From positions 992,001 through 1,056,000 of the forward strand of contig NC_080577.1 in NCBI RefSeq assembly GCF_029962835.1: a stretch of 64,000 bases of DNA. The letters are read 5' to 3'. Both the position numbers and the translations under genes were made by a program. Below are positions 44,815 to 59,540 of the stretch, piece after piece. This DNA is from Magnolia sinica. Its lineage: Eukaryota; Streptophyta; Magnoliopsida; Magnoliales; Magnoliaceae. The notes under the pieces were generated by a model, which saw nothing but the letters and a program-made list of their open reading frames with translations, did not search any database and was not told where the DNA came from. The first letter of the stretch is position 1; each line of letters starts with the position of its first letter.

Positions 44815-45380
44815 ATCCCGGCCCACCATGACTTTTGTGTTAGATCCACGGTGCCTATTAATTTTTTCAGATAATTTTAGACCATGAGTCTATGGATGAG
44901 TTACATCCAAAGCTCAATTAAACCACACCACATAAAGTAGTGGGGGATTAAACATACTACTGTTGAACCTTCCTAGGGCCAACCGATGCTTATTTTCCAT
45001 CTAACTTGTTTATAAGGTCACCCATACTTGGATGAAAGTAAAATACAAATATAGCTTGATTAAAGACTTTTGTGGCTTCAAGAAGTTTTCAACAATAGCA
45101 TCAATTCCTAGTATTTCATGTAGTATTACTCTTGCTCTGGTGGTAGACTCCTAGAAGTTTCAACACCCAGTCAAGGGTTCGAGTATCCATCAGTGGTGAA
45201 ATCCAACCAAGGCGTGAGTGTGTGGGGGTGTGTGTGTGCGTCTGTTAAAAAAAAAAAGTAGTATGGTCCACTTGAGGTTTGTATCTTGTTTTTATGCTCG
45301 TATCCTAAAATGATCTGAAAAAAAAAAAAAAAAAAAAACTGAATGGTATGATTTAAGAAATACATTATTATAGGGCCTAT
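44815..45380. mobile_element. FB1 MITE split by a SINE
   Basis: FB1 arms GGCCCACCATGACTTTTGTG at left and inverted TAAGAAATACATTATTATAG at right. Continuous family sequence TTTCATGTAGTA...TGGTCCACTTGAGG is broken by the SINE at 45127-45257. Confidence 0.6.
45127..45257 (+). mobile_element. tRNA-derived SINE inserted in an FB1 MITE
   Basis: Contains CTTGCTCTGGTGGTAGACTC (box A side), CAAGGGTTCGAGTATCC (box B), GGTGAAATCCAACC and a tail GTGTGTGTGCG ending in an A run. Flanked by GTAGTAT at 45120-45126 and 45258-45264. Removing it restores a continuous FB1 motif, which confirms both boundaries. Confidence 0.85.
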
Positions 45381-45841
45381 GTAAATTTGTAAATTTCATA
45401 GGTGAAGAAATTTCCTTCTTTGAGAGCCAAGAAAATCGGTTGTGTTGACATTTGTAACTTCGGTAGGCCCATCATGATATATGTATTAGATACATATTGT
45501 CCATCCATTTTTCCATACCTAAAATTATTGTAACTGTCACCTGTAATCCACGCATGTGTGTCCACACCCCCTGGACTAGATGACAAAGAAAGGCTTTCTC
45601 GGAGGAGAATGGAAGGAATTAGGGAAAGAAGGGTCCACTGATGGGAATGAATGGGAAGATAGAAAAATTGGTTACCGGCTTCTTTTTTATTTTTATTTTT
45701 TTATCACATGTCCCTAAACTTTTAGAATCTAAGGCTAGGTGGTTCCTCCCGGCATTCCAATAGTCGATAAGCCCCTCTTTCCTTGTTTGAACTTCGCCAT
45801 TAACATTAAGGCTATGCCATCCATCTTGTTATGGTATATTC

Positions 45842-46474
45842 TGTTGCGCAGTACGCCAACAACGCAGTGAGTCTAGATCCAATCTCAAGCTTCACCCACA
45901 AACGATAAACAGGAAGAAATATAAACTAGAAATAGATCAAAGCAATCCAAACACACCACAAGACAAGATATACGTGGAAAAATCCCAAACTAGGGTAAAA
46001 AAAACCCACGGATGCAAACTTTCACTATGAAGAACGAAGATTACAAGGCAATATACTAATCTCTCCCTTAGAAGAACATAGAAAATCCCTTGCCCACACC
46101 TTAGAAATATTTTTCAATATTCACCTTAACCCTAGAATAGCCCTAGGGACCCCAATTTATAGTTTTGGCAACTTCTCTTTCGCACCCCTGCGAAAGGCGA
46201 CATAGAAATCCGCAGTCCGCATAAGATTCGAAAACGAATCTGCGTAACCACGACCGATCAAGCGGATTGCACGACCGGTCGAGCGGATCCCACGACCGAT
46301 CGTGCATGGCCCACGACCGATCGAGTACCTCGGACCCGAAAAACTGATGCTCGCTAGAGTTTGAGTCATGCCAGTCCACGATTGGTCAAGATCGGTCGAG
46401 CTGGCTCCACGAACGGTTGAGCAGGGGCTATGACCGATTGTGAGCGGCCCCAGATGTGGCTCCACTTCTCAACA
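45842..46474 (-). repeat. 3' LTR of the minus-strand copia, with U3 palindrome array
   Basis: Carries about seven units of a ~21-bp motif centred on CGACCGATCG or CGACCGGTCG, in two clusters (about 46247-46332 and 46375-46452). On the sense strand they lie in U3, upstream of a TATA-like CTATAAATTGG (complement of 46151-46162). Confidence 0.88.
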
Positions 46475-46544
46475 ATCTCCCACTTTGAGACACATCGCCA
46501 TAAACCTTTCTCTTCTTCATCCGAAGTGCACCACCTCCCCGCCT

Positions 46545-49500
46545 TCAAGCCTGAAGACCAATCAAAGCTGAACAGAGCTTCAGCTTCTCCCGTGTGAAAG
46601 CCTTAGTCAGCATATCCACAAGATTCTCACTTGCATGAATCTTCTCCAGAGCAATCGATCCATCTTCTAGTAACGAACGTATGAAGTGATATCTGATGGC
46701 AATATACTTGGTCTTTGAATGAAAGGCTGAATTTTTAGCCAAGTGATTTGCACTCTGACTGTCACTATACAGCTTGCAATCTACTTATTTCTTACCCAAC
46801 TCCTCCATAAAACCTTGCATCCACACCATCTCCTTGCACGCTTCTGTAGCTGCAACATATTCTGCTTCCGTCATACTGATAGATACTATCTTCTGTAACT
46901 GAGAGACCCAACTAACTGCAGCACTACCCAGAGTAAAGACATAACATGTAATGCTTCTTCTGCTGTTGATATCTCCTGCCAAATCTAAATCTACGTAGCC
47001 TTGTAGCTTAATTTTCGATCCTCCATAACACAGCCCTATATCTACAGTACCTACCAGGTATTTGAGGATCCACTTCACAGCTTCTCAATGTTCCTTCTCG
47101 GGGTTGTTCATGAACCTACTAACAACTCTCACTGCTTGAGCAATGTCTGGCTTCGTGCCCACCATGACATACATGAGACTCCCAATAACAGATGCGTATG
47201 TGACTTTAGCCATGTAGTCCCGTTTCTCCTGCTTCTTTGCACCTTGCTCCTTAGATAGCTTGAAGTGGTTGGCTAATGGAGTGTTAACCGGCTTAGCACC
47301 TCCCATATTGAATCGATCAAGTACCTTAGTTATGTACTCTGCCTGTGACAAAACCAGTTTCTTGTTTTCCCTGTCACGCTTTATCCTCATGCCTAGGATT
47401 TGTTTTGCAGCTCCTAAATCCTTCATGGCAAATTCTCTGAACAGTTGTCTTTTGAGATCTGAGATATCCTTCATGCTTGAACCGGTTGCAAGCATATTAT
47501 CAACGTACAGAAGAAGGATGATGTATGACGTATCAAACTTCTTCAAGTAACAATAGTGGTCTGCATGACATCTCCTAAAATTGTTTTCCGATATGAAACT
47601 GTCAAACTTCTTGTACCACTGCCTTGGGGCTTGCTTCAAACCATATAAGCTTTTCTTTAGTCTGCATACTTTGTTCTCCTTTCCTGGTGCCACGTATCCT
47701 GTCTGCTGATACATGTATATCTCTTTTTCAAGGTCCCCATGAAGAAAGACTGTCTTAACATCTAGCTGCTCTAGATGTAATTCCTCTGTAGCCACTATAC
47801 TCAAGACCATGCGAATCGTAGACATTTTCACCACAGGTGAAAATATTTCAGTGAAATCAATACCTGCAGCCTTTTGTTGAAACCCTTTCACAACCAATCT
47901 GGCCTTATACTATTTCGAACCATCATGCTTCTCCTTCAGTCTGTAAACTCACTTATTATGAAGAGCTTTCTTACCCTTGGGTAGAGTGACTAGCTCCCAT
48001 GTACGATTAGACTCAAGAGAGTCTATCTGCTCATCCATGGCCTGCTCCCACTTAACCTGTGTATCCAACTGTAATGCCTCTTCAAAACACTCTGGTTCAT
48101 CTTTATCTGTCAGCAGTAGATAATGTAAGGAGGGTGAGTATCGGACCGTAGATCTCCTCTCCTGAGTAGACCTCCTCACATCCGGTGTATGCGGCTCTGC
48201 CTCATAATGCTCCTTTGCATGATCATCCTGTGGCGATGTAACACCCGTGTCCGGTTACTCTTCCAACTCTACGAATTCATTTTCCTCAACCTTATTTCCT
48301 TGCACACTGTCCTTATACATCACTTTTTCATTGAAGAGTACGTCCTTACTTCTGATGATTTTCCTGTTTTCTGCATCCCAAAACCTGTAACCAAAATCAT
48401 GCTGCCCATAGCCTATAAATGTACACCTCCTGAATTTCACATCCAACTTATTTCTGTGCTCTACATCAATGTGAACATATGAAGTGTAACCGAGCACTCT
48501 GAGATGTGAAAGGTTCACTTCTTTCCCAATCCACGTTTCTTCTGGTAGCCCACCATCTAATGGTGCTGAGGGACTTCTATTGATGAGATATGCGGCGGTA
48601 TTCACAGCATCTGCCCAAGAGTCTTGGGCAACCCTGCATGTAACCTCATGCTCCTGGCGCGTTTAAGGATGGTCTTGTTAATGCAATCAGCCACACCGTT
48701 CTGCTGCGGTGTCTCTGGAATCATTTTTTAATGTTTGATTCCATTTGCTGTACAATACTTCTCAAACCTCTTATCATAGTACTCTCCCTCATTATCAGAT
48801 TTGAGACATTTTACTGTTTTACTTATCTCGTTTTCTACCATAACTTTTCACTTCTTAAATACATCAGATTTATGCTTTAAGAAATCGACCCATAGTTTTC
48901 TACTAGCATCATCAATAAAAGAAATAAAATAACGTGAGCTACCAAGATATAATACCTGTGCTGGTCCCCACACATCAGTGTGTACAAGCTCCAACAGATG
49001 TATCTTTGGAGTGCATCTCGTCTTCTTGAAACCTACCCTTTTCTGCTTGCCATACACGCAGTCCTCATAGAATTTAAAGTCAATAGACTTCAGCCCTGGT
49101 AGCTTCCCTTTTGACAATAACACTTTCATCTCTTTCTCACTTATATGTCCCAACCTCTGATGTCATAACTGCCCATTCACTCCAGTTGATGCGATTACGA
49201 GTGAACTATACGATTCTTAAGTCACGTATAAAGTATCTTCCTTTTTGCCTCGAGATATCACCAAGGCACCTTTTGTGATCTTCCAGGAATCACTGGTGAA
49301 TGTCGTCACATAACCGGTATCGGCTAACTGCCCCACTGAGATCAGATTCCTTTTCAAACTCGGTACATGTCTGACATCCTTTAATTTCAACGCCGTTCCG
49401 TCTTTCTGATTCAAAAGAACGTCTCCCTTTCCAACAATACTGCACAGCTCATCATCACCTAGGTAGACTCTCCCGAAGTCACCTGATACATAGTTACACA

Positions 49501-50403
49501 GAACTTCCTTACACGAAGTGACATGAAACGAAGCACCTGAGTTTATAACCCAACACTCATTCCTCGCGTTAAGAGATAAAATCAACGCCTCAATGTCACT
49601 CTCCTCAGATAAATTCACTGAATCCTTCCTACCTTGAGAGCTTCCTTCTTGTTTCTTAAGTGCCCTGCAATCACGTTTCATATACCCCTTCTTGCTGCAG
49701 TGCCAATACCCGTCTTTGTCTTTCGGTCCCTTAGACTTCGACTTAGAACGCCCGTATTTATTGCCTCCTTTGTTCAGCGATCTTCCTCTTCCTTCAACGT
49801 TTAGAGCATTTCTTGAATCCCCTAAAATTCCTGATGCCTTTCTTCTAGATTCTTCATTGAGAATTAGACCGGTCACATCATCAAATTTCAGCTTTGTCGA
49901 CCCTGAAGAATTACTCACAGCAATCACCAAACCATCCCAACTGTCTGGCAAACTGGATAAGATCAATAACGCCCTGACCTCATCCTCAAAAACAATGCCA
50001 ACGAATTCCAACTAGCTTGTGACTATATTGAACTCATTTAGATGTTCAGCCATGCTCCCACCATCTGACATCTTCATGTTGAATAACTGTTTCATAAGAT
50101 GAACCTTGTTGGACGTAGATGGTTTTTCATACATGGTGGCTAGAGCTTCCATTAATTCTTTTGTAGTTTTTACCTTAAATATATTGAAGGCGGCGCTCTC
50201 AGACAAAGAGAGTCGGATCGTTCCTAAAGCCTTTCTATCCAGTAAAATCATTCATCATCTGTCATCTCTTCTGGTTTCTTCTCTTTTCCTCCTAGAGGAA
50301 TATAGAGGTCCTTCTGATACAGATAATCCTCCATCTACATCTTCCAGAAAGCAAAGTTTGAACCATCAAACTTCTCAATTCTAGTTTTCCCTTCTTCCGT
50401 CAT
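46545..50403 (-). pseudogene. Copia gag-pol polyprotein remnant
   Basis: Starts at ATG 50403. gag has KIEKFDG-like and FWKM segments, then TAG. The zinc knuckle (near 49690) reads YWHCSKKGYMKRDC: first Cys and His are both Tyr. Protease (near 49543) reads NSG where DSG is expected. Integrase has HTDVWG, KSDNEGEY and NGVAD, the third acid being Asp. A frameshift lies near 48607. RT has LYGLKQAPRQW but YVDNM instead of YVDDM (near 47500). RNase H reads YVDLDLAGD and ends at the TGA 46547-46545. Most stops are TGA for Trp or TAG/TAA for Gln. The protein is certainly inactive. Confidence 0.93.
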
Positions 50404-50442
50404 CGCTCCCAATAGAATTAAACCAATAGTTCTGATACCAGT

Positions 50443-51030
50443 TATTGCGCAGTACACCAACAACGTAGTGAGCCTAGATCCAATCACAAGCCTCACCCAC
50501 AAATGATAAACAAGAAGAAATATAAACTAAAAACAGATCAAAACAATCCAAACACACCATAAGACAAGATATATATGGAAAAACTCCAAACTAGGATAAA
50601 AAACTATGGATGCAAACTTCCACTATGAAGAACGAAGATTACAAGGCAATATACTAACCTCTCCCTTGGAAGAACATAAAAAATTCCTTGTCCACACCTT
50701 AAAAATATTTTCTAATATTCACCTTAACCCTACAATAGCCCTATGGACTCCAATTTATAGTTTTGTCAACTTCCCTTTCGTACTCCTGTGAAAGGGGACA
50801 CAGAAATCCACAGTCCGCATCAGATTCGGAAACGAATCTGCGTAACCACGACCGGTCGAGTGGACTGTACGACCGATCGAGTGGATCCCATGACCGGTCA
50901 AGTACCTCAGACCCAAAAAACTGATGCTCACTGGAGTTCGAGTCGTGCCAGTCCATAATTGGTAATGACCAGTCAAGCGGGCTCCACGACCGGTCGTGAG
51001 CGGCCCCAAATGTGGCTCGACTTCTCAACA
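50443..51030 (-). repeat. 5' LTR of the minus-strand copia
   Basis: Has about five of the ~21-bp GACCGGTC-type units (clusters near 50846-50910 and 50950-51005), two fewer than the 3' LTR, which accounts for nearly all of the 45-bp length difference. Its inner end reads TA instead of TG. Confidence 0.88.
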
Positions 51031-51035
51031 TATTC

Positions 51036-51599
51036 TACTCAGTCGGCGTTTGTGTATTCTTTTCATTAAGATATGAATAGATGTAAAAAAATGAGGCAAA
51101 TCCAAGGCTAAACTAGGCAACACTAGACGAAACATTAGGAATTGGAGATTTATCTAATATTTGTGTTTTCCCTTCATCCAGGTCGATAGTTAACACTGAT
51201 TGTTAGCAATCCAAGTTGAGGCCATGGAATGGATGAGCTGATTCGACCTTTTATATTGGGAATCTTACAAAATAATACCCCATTGGTATAGTATTTAGAT
51301 TTTGGTATCTTTTTTCAAAAAGGTTTATAATAAGCTGCATCATTAACTAAATATCACTTTGGTACTTCCATTGGATTTCCTAATGGTAATGTTTAGGAGC
51401 TTGAATTTGGAATGCATTGGAATCCAAATCACAATTACATTAGAATTAAGGTCATTCCGAATCCTCAATTATATTTGGTTGAAATGCATTAGAATCCAAA
51501 TCTTCCTTTTGGGAGCTTATATTTGAAATGCATTGGAATTCTTTATTATACTAACAAGACTTGGATTTGATTAACTAAATCAACTTTCACATCCCAAGT

Positions 51600-51600
<1 letters not shown>
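51036..51600. other. Spacer with AATGCATTGGAAT repeats
   Basis: Motifs GGAGCTT-ATTTG-AATGCATTGGAAT and ATCCAAATC recur near 51388-51545, suggesting a decayed small MITE. No gene seen. Confidence 0.4.

Positions 51601-51601
<1 letters not shown>

Positions 51602-51632
<31 letters not shown>
51602..51632. repeat. (GT)n microsatellite
   Basis: About 15 GT units. Confidence 0.95.
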
Positions 51633-51633
<1 letters not shown>

Positions 51634-51812
51634 TATTTGATAGAATAATTGTAATAAGCCCTTTGAAATATATACTTTGGTAAAAAGAAAAGAAAAAAAA
51701 TAGTGCGTTGAGCGGGCCACAAACATAAGGACTATGTACAAAAGTTTTTTAACCCTCTATTTAGATGCCTAACACGTGGACAATTTGGATTATTCTATCG
51801 ATCCCTCCCACA

Positions 51813-51950
51813 CCACCCCCCCCCCCTCTTTCTACACACACACCCCATACACACTCATACACTCACACCACAATGGTTTTTCAACACAATGGGTATTCGA
51901 ACCTGATGACCTTGTGTTGAAACTCCTATGAGTCTACCAACTCTAATGAA
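51813..51950 (-). mobile_element. tRNA-derived SINE, variant copy
   Basis: On the minus strand: AGAGTTGGTAGACTCATAGGA, CAGGTTCGAATACCCATTGTG and a GTGTG-rich tail next to a run of C on the plus strand. Related to, but distinct from, the 25612 type; similar to the truncated copy at 4428-4545 (both have AAC--AAGGTCAT before box B). TSD not determined. Confidence 0.6.
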
Positions 51951-52139
51951 CCCTTTATTACACATGCTACTTTTCTTCCTTTAGGAAGGAGCCAAAGATT
52001 GTATTTCATTTGGATTACACTCAAAACACTGCATTTTGTAAAGATTTCAAAATATACCAAAAGGGAAACCTCTAATTCCATTTAACTTCAAATCCAAAGT
52101 GCAAAATGACCCACAACGGAAGTTGGAAAAGTCGGGTTG

Positions 52140-52530
52140 TGCCAATGAGGGAACCACCATGATTTGTATGTTAAATCCACTATGATCATTTGATGTGTAG
52201 TCTCACGTTTGGTGCAGGTCTAAAAATAAGGTTGACGTGTCATTTAGTTGGGCCACACCTAAGGAAACAATTGGGAGAGATGTCTAATTTTGACTTTTAC
52301 AGGCTCAATGTGATATTATATAAAACCCACTCCAATCATTAGATGCCACATGAAAATTTAGGTCTAGGGCTTAAAATAAGACCCACCTATGATTCAAGTG
52401 GGCATACCAATGGATACATTTTGGAGAGTGAGTGTTGCCTGCACATTGTTTCCAATTTTATAATTGGCTTGAATCATGGATGAAGCTGATTTTTGGGTCC
52501 TGTCGAAGTTTAATGGCCTTGCCAACCTAA
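52140..52530. repeat. FB2-like foldback relics
   Basis: Motifs GAACCACCATGATTTGTATG, TTGGGCCACACCTAAGGAAAC and AATGGCCTTGCC recur in both orientations. Ends not resolved. Confidence 0.4.
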
Positions 52531-52830
52531 ACCTAGCGACTCAGCTGCTGGTTGGCATGGATTTCTTATAAACGTTACAGGACCACCTGAGCAACCGACC
52601 CCTTGCTTGCACATTCTAACTTTCTGTTAGCGTTTTCTTCTTCTTCTGCTGAGATATGGAAGGGAAGGTTTTTGAGTGACAGTTAGTTAATTATGGTGTA
52701 CCTTATTAAGTCTTACAAAAAAAAAAGAAAAAAGAAAAAGAAAAGAAGGTACTGAGACAACACAAATACCATATTAATGATGTAGTTTTTTTAATTTATT
52801 TTTTATTTTTTTATTTTTTTATTTTTAAAG
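52531..52830. other. Spacer, A- and T-rich runs
   Basis: Contains purine-rich (52717-52746) and T-rich (52789-52828) tracts. No gene seen. Confidence 0.4.
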
Positions 52831-53196
52831 GTGAGATGTAAATACCATATTAAAAACTTATTGGGCCACAAAAGTTTTCGATCAAGATAATATTTGTGTT
52901 TGCCCTTTGTCCATGACTATGTGAACTTATGAACATGTTGGATATCAAATAATTAAACATCATGGTGGGCCCTAGGAAGGTTTTAATGGTAAGCATCACT
53001 GTCCCCACTGTTTTCTGTGGTGGGGTCCACTTGAGGTTTGGATCTGCCTCATTCTATCTCATGACCTAAAATTATCTCCCAAAATGGATTGACGGTGTGG
53101 ATACATCATATACATCATGGTGGGACCCACAGAGTTTGGTGAAGTCACTTCAGTAAGAGATAGCCACTGAAGCCGTCAGTAGCTAATCCGCGTCCA
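52831..53196. mobile_element. FB1 MITE, 5'-eroded
   Basis: Central and right arm are clear: GGCCACAAAAGTTTTCGATC, AACATCATGGTGGGCCCTAG, ACATCATATACATCATGG, ending AGCTAATCCGCGTCC. The left arm is replaced by low-complexity sequence. Confidence 0.6.
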
Positions 53197-53740
53197 TTAT
53201 ACATTGCACGGGCTGAGAGTTTGTTGAAGTGGGGCCCATCGTTCCGTGATTCAAAGCGTTGATGGGATGGACCTCATGTGGATGAATCATATACTTAAAC
53301 CCTAAGAAATGGCCAAACATACAATGGCTTAGATCTTCCAATACGTGGGACTTTCGATGCATGGGCTGGAAGTAACTTGGCCCATTAGCGTCTTTTGCTG
53401 CTACCCCCACCGGTGTGTATCTCCGCTTTTCTAGCGCTGGCAACGGGCCGGGCCATTGCCATGCTGGCCCAACCAGCTGCAGGCCTGATTCGGACCGGAT
53501 TAATGATGGGAAAGGACTGTCACCCCGTTAGATCGGATTTACATTGCCATTAGCTTTGATGAAAGACAAGATGCAGGCCCACCGATTTCATCATTTTCTA
53601 AATAAAATAGGACAACCAAGGGTCCATGAGAGCCACCCATATGGCTCATGAATGCCATCGACATGGCCCATGAATTTAAATTCAGTCCAAGCCCAGCCTT
53701 TGGCAACCGGAAAATGTTCCTGCAAGGAATGTGCTCAAGG

Positions 53741-53792
53741 TGCGTCTAAATAGAAAGTCGACAAGTTGCGTCTAAATAGAAAGTCGACAAGT
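53741..53792. repeat. 26-bp perfect tandem duplication
   Basis: Units 53741-53766 and 53767-53792 are identical, so the event is recent. Confidence 0.92.
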
Positions 53793-53930
53793 CTCAGCCA
53801 GATTCTGTGTCCACCATGTATATCGGGTTTTGAAACTGGGGCTGGGCAAAGATTAATGGGAGTGATGTGCAGCTCACGTTTGGTGGGCCTCTGGGCTTCC
53901 TTAGCTTTGCCGATTGGCTACTAGCATTTA

Positions 53931-54276
53931 GGGGTGGAAAAGGACTGGGCTAAGGCCAGGCAGGGATTGGTCCTGGCTAGACGCCCTAGCCCCAGTAGTG
54001 CAGGGCCAGGCCAGTAAGGAAAAGATTTTAATGGTCAAAGCTGTGAAATAGTTTAATCTAAGATTTTTTTTCTTCCCTGTTTACGTTTGCCCCACTGATA
54101 ATGTCCCATCATGCAAACAGATTGGATCATTGCAAAAACCATGCATGTAAACATGTAAGGTGAATGAGAACTGTCTATAACTGTCTTTATGCCATCCATT
54201 CCTTTTGTACAAGGGAGGCCCACTTGATGATTGGATTGGGCCAATAGGCCAGGATGGGCTGGGCCATTTCTACCCC
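53931..54276. mobile_element. Possible hAT-like MITE with GGCC-rich arms
   Basis: Left end GGGGTGGAAAAGGACTGGGC; right end on the other strand GGGGTAGAAATGGCCCAGCC. Arms are degenerate GGCC-AGG motifs. A convincing eight-base TSD was not found. Confidence 0.4.
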
Positions 54277-55207
54277 AGCCTGCATACATGACCTAGATTT
54301 CAAGCCTGGGCTAGGTCCTCAGGCTAAGCTAGGGGCCAAGGTGCTGATCTTCTAGAGTGGTGTTGTCCGGCCTATTCCCAGCCCACTGGAGTTGCATTCG
54401 TACCTGACTGTCCAAAATACTTGCAAAAATTGTGATTTAATTAAAAAAAAAAAAAAAAAACTTTTACCATATTCCATCCAATATTGGAATAATACAATGT
54501 TGACGGTTTAGATGTCATATATATGTGCCATGCTTTCATAATGACACGAAGGCATGCAAACATAGAATCCGTTGCCTTTGAAGATCCATGGACTCAGGCA
54601 CGACACGTGGTTTTATGTTGGAACCGAAGTGGGTCTGAGTTGGATTGGGCCTAGGTTTCGAAATTCTCAGGACGGGCTACTTCAAATATTGTACTTTGCT
54701 CTACCCATTTACAGACCTTTGATTTAGGCCGAGCTTAAGCTAAGGGTTCAATTGTGACAGGATCTCATACAACGTTTGCCGGTGGACACTTACAAAAATG
54801 AATTATCTCTTTTTAGTTAAAGATTATTTTTTGCATTAATTGTCAATTACATTTTTAATCAATATTAAAAGGATTGATAATTATGATTAAATAAATTAAG
54901 GTAAACCTATCTATTTAAGTGGCTATCGAACATGCCCTTATTTCACACATTTGGTTATGGAAGCCACTGTGGTTTGCGTACAGAATTCAACTGTTAAGAA
55001 GGGTCACTCCACCCAAAAATTAGGCCAATAATCCAACCACCAAATGGGCCACCTTATGAGCTTTAAAAGTTTTTTAGGGTGTATGTCAATTATTTTCCCT
55101 TGTGGGGCCTACCTAATGATTTATTTATTAATTATTTTTTAAGTTTTTTGGATAAAATCTAAAACATTTAAAACATATTGTGAGTAAAGTCGTAGATGAT
55201 GGAACAT
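54277..55207. other. Spacer; no gene recognised
   Basis: Has an A18 run near 54441, an A/T-rich block (54770-54945) with ends CAACGTTTGCCGGTGGAC and ATCGAACATGCCC that may be a decayed MITE, and T-rich runs before the SINE. Confidence 0.35.
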
Positions 55208-55350
55208 TTTATTTTTTATTTTTTATTTTAACACACGCACACACCCCCACACAATCAGGCCGTAGTGGGATTTCACCACCCACGATGCTAGAACCCTTGA
55301 CTGGGAGTTGAAACTCGTGAGAGTCTACCACCTGAGCAAGAGTAAGGATC
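55208..55350 (-). mobile_element. tRNA-derived SINE, minus-strand copy with TSD
   Basis: On the minus strand it reads GATCCTTACTCTTGCTCAGG, GTGGTAGACTCTCACGAGTT, CAGTCAAGGGTTCTAGCATC, then a tail ending in A-rich sequence (T-rich on plus). Flanked by TAGATGATGGAACAT-type repeats at 55193-55207 and 55351-55365 (one mismatch in 15). Box B has two changes. Confidence 0.85.
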
Positions 55351-55539
55351 TAGACGATGGAACATATATCAGCCATAATTTCTTCACAAAAGACCTTCAA
55401 CTTTATTTAAAATGTTAGAAGTTCGTACCATGTATAGTATTGATTACATGTGTTTCAGAACCTCTCATGTTTTATCCTGCTATTCAAAGGGAATAGGGAA
55501 AGAGGGAATAGGATTAACTGCTACCGCGGTAACAGCTTA

Positions 55540-56010
55540 GTTCGTGTTATACTAACCATGTTGGCCCACCTTGATGTATTTGTTTTATATCCACGCAGTC
55601 TGTCTGGTTTTTCATCTCATTTTAGGATGAGATCCCAAACATTAAGAACACACAAAACTTAGGGGAAACACACCTCTAGAGACGGTTATGAATGGCCATT
55701 AAAAACTTTTTGTGGGCCACAAAAGTTTTGGATCAAGCTTATATTTGTATTTTACCTTCATCTAGATATTATTAACATTATCAACAGGTTGGATGGAAAC
55801 TAGACATTAAGAAAACCTTAATGCGGGCCCTTCGGAATTTTTAATAGTGAGGCACTCAATTACCACTGTTTCCTGTGATGTGGTTCACTTTAGAGTTAGA
55901 TCAGCTTAATATTTGGGATAACATAGTAAAATGGGCTGGATAAACGGATGGACGGCGTGTATACAAAAAATCATCAACGTTGCCCCACGGAAACGGTAAC
56001 ACCCACCACG
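55540..56010. mobile_element. FB1 MITE
   Basis: Left arm TTGGCCCACCTTGATGTATT, right arm inverted ATCATCAACGTTGCCCCACG. Both arms continue outward with GGTAACAGC-TAG / CGCTGTTAGGGTAA-like sequence. No TSD confirmed. Confidence 0.65.
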
Positions 56011-56241
56011 CTGTTAGGGTAATACCTAATGCTCCGCTCCGGTTCCGGAGGGGAGGGAAGGGACAGCTGTTAATGAATGGCTCATTCCCTCGTTCACGGA
56101 CTTGACATCATGTAACGGTCATGTAAGTACGTAGTGAGACGCCATTCATCTTTCCTTTGCAGTCCCCGCATGCCTGTCCGACGTGTACCTCTTTCTACCC
56201 TCATGATTTTCTGCTGCAGCATGGAATATCATACAGGTGAA

Positions 56242-56464
56242 TAGATCCGTACAAGAGTCGAGTTGGCTTTGTTTGCTTTGTTTGCTTGCTCGGATACACT
56301 TAAAAAAGCTTAACTGGACCTGGATTGAAACTGTGTTCGAATCTAGTTGAGTCATTTTTTATGAGCTCGGGAAAATTTGATTAGAGTCCGAGCTAAACCT
56401 AGTTCGACTAGGTATTAAGTTCAACTTGATTTGACTCGGTTCAAACTCGACTCGATTGAGTTTT

Positions 56465-56514
<50 letters not shown>

Positions 56515-57011
56515 CCCTAATCTTAACTCGTTCGTTTGCCCAACCTTAACCCAGCGTCCCAACCAGCCCCCAAATTGTCTATTAGCGATCGGCCATCTCC
56601 CCATTTCGCCCAAATTAGCCAGCAACACCTAATCTCTAATCCATTCGTTCAAATGGTATCGTTCGTTCGTTCGCTCAAATTGCTCGGCGAATACTCTCCT
56701 TCTAGCGTTTGTTTGGACGAGCGGCATCTGAAAGTGAGTCCTCTCCTCTCCCTGTTCATTTTTTCCGGCGAGTAACGTTCGTGCGACCAGCGACCACTGA
56801 CCAGGTGACTTTGGTATAGTCAAACTTGACTTGAAAACTCAGCTTGAACTCGGCTCGAACTGGACCGATTTACTAGCCGAGTCGAGTACGAGCTGTTGTT
56901 TCAAGCTTAAAGGCGGACTGAGCTGAGCACAAACTAAGACTCAAGTTATCTGAGTCGAGCATGAGCTGGGCAAAGCTCGGCTCAGCTCGGCTCAACTCAT
57001 GTACACCTCTA
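56242..57011. mobile_element. 770-bp non-autonomous hAT-like element
   Basis: Flanked by CAGGTGAA (56234-56241) and CTGGTGAA (57012-57019), a one-mismatch eight-base TSD. Ends TAGATCCGTACAAGAGTCGAG and, on the other strand, TAGAGGTGTACATGAGTTGAG share a diverged TIR (first 20 bases compared). Arms are degenerate GAGCTCG/ACTCGA repeats. A (TA)n run lies at 56467-56510. No transposase. Same general plan as the element at 38657. Confidence 0.75.

Positions 57012-59540
<2,529 letters not shown>

Larger units (their letters stand above)
45842..51030 (-). mobile_element. Full-length, heavily decayed Ty1/copia (Tnt1-like) element
   Basis: LTRs 45842-46474 (633 bp, the 3' LTR) and 50443-51030 (588 bp, the 5' LTR) are flanked by the perfect TSD TATTC (45837-45841, 51031-51035). 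On the minus strand a primer site TGGTATCAGA abuts the 5' LTR (about 50431-50440) and a polypurine tract AAAGTGGGAGAT abuts the 3' LTR (46475-46490). All copia domains are present in order, but with at least ten stops and a frameshift, and several catalytic residues are replaced. In the first ~130 aligned LTR bases about 14 differ, nearly all transitions. Confidence 0.95.
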
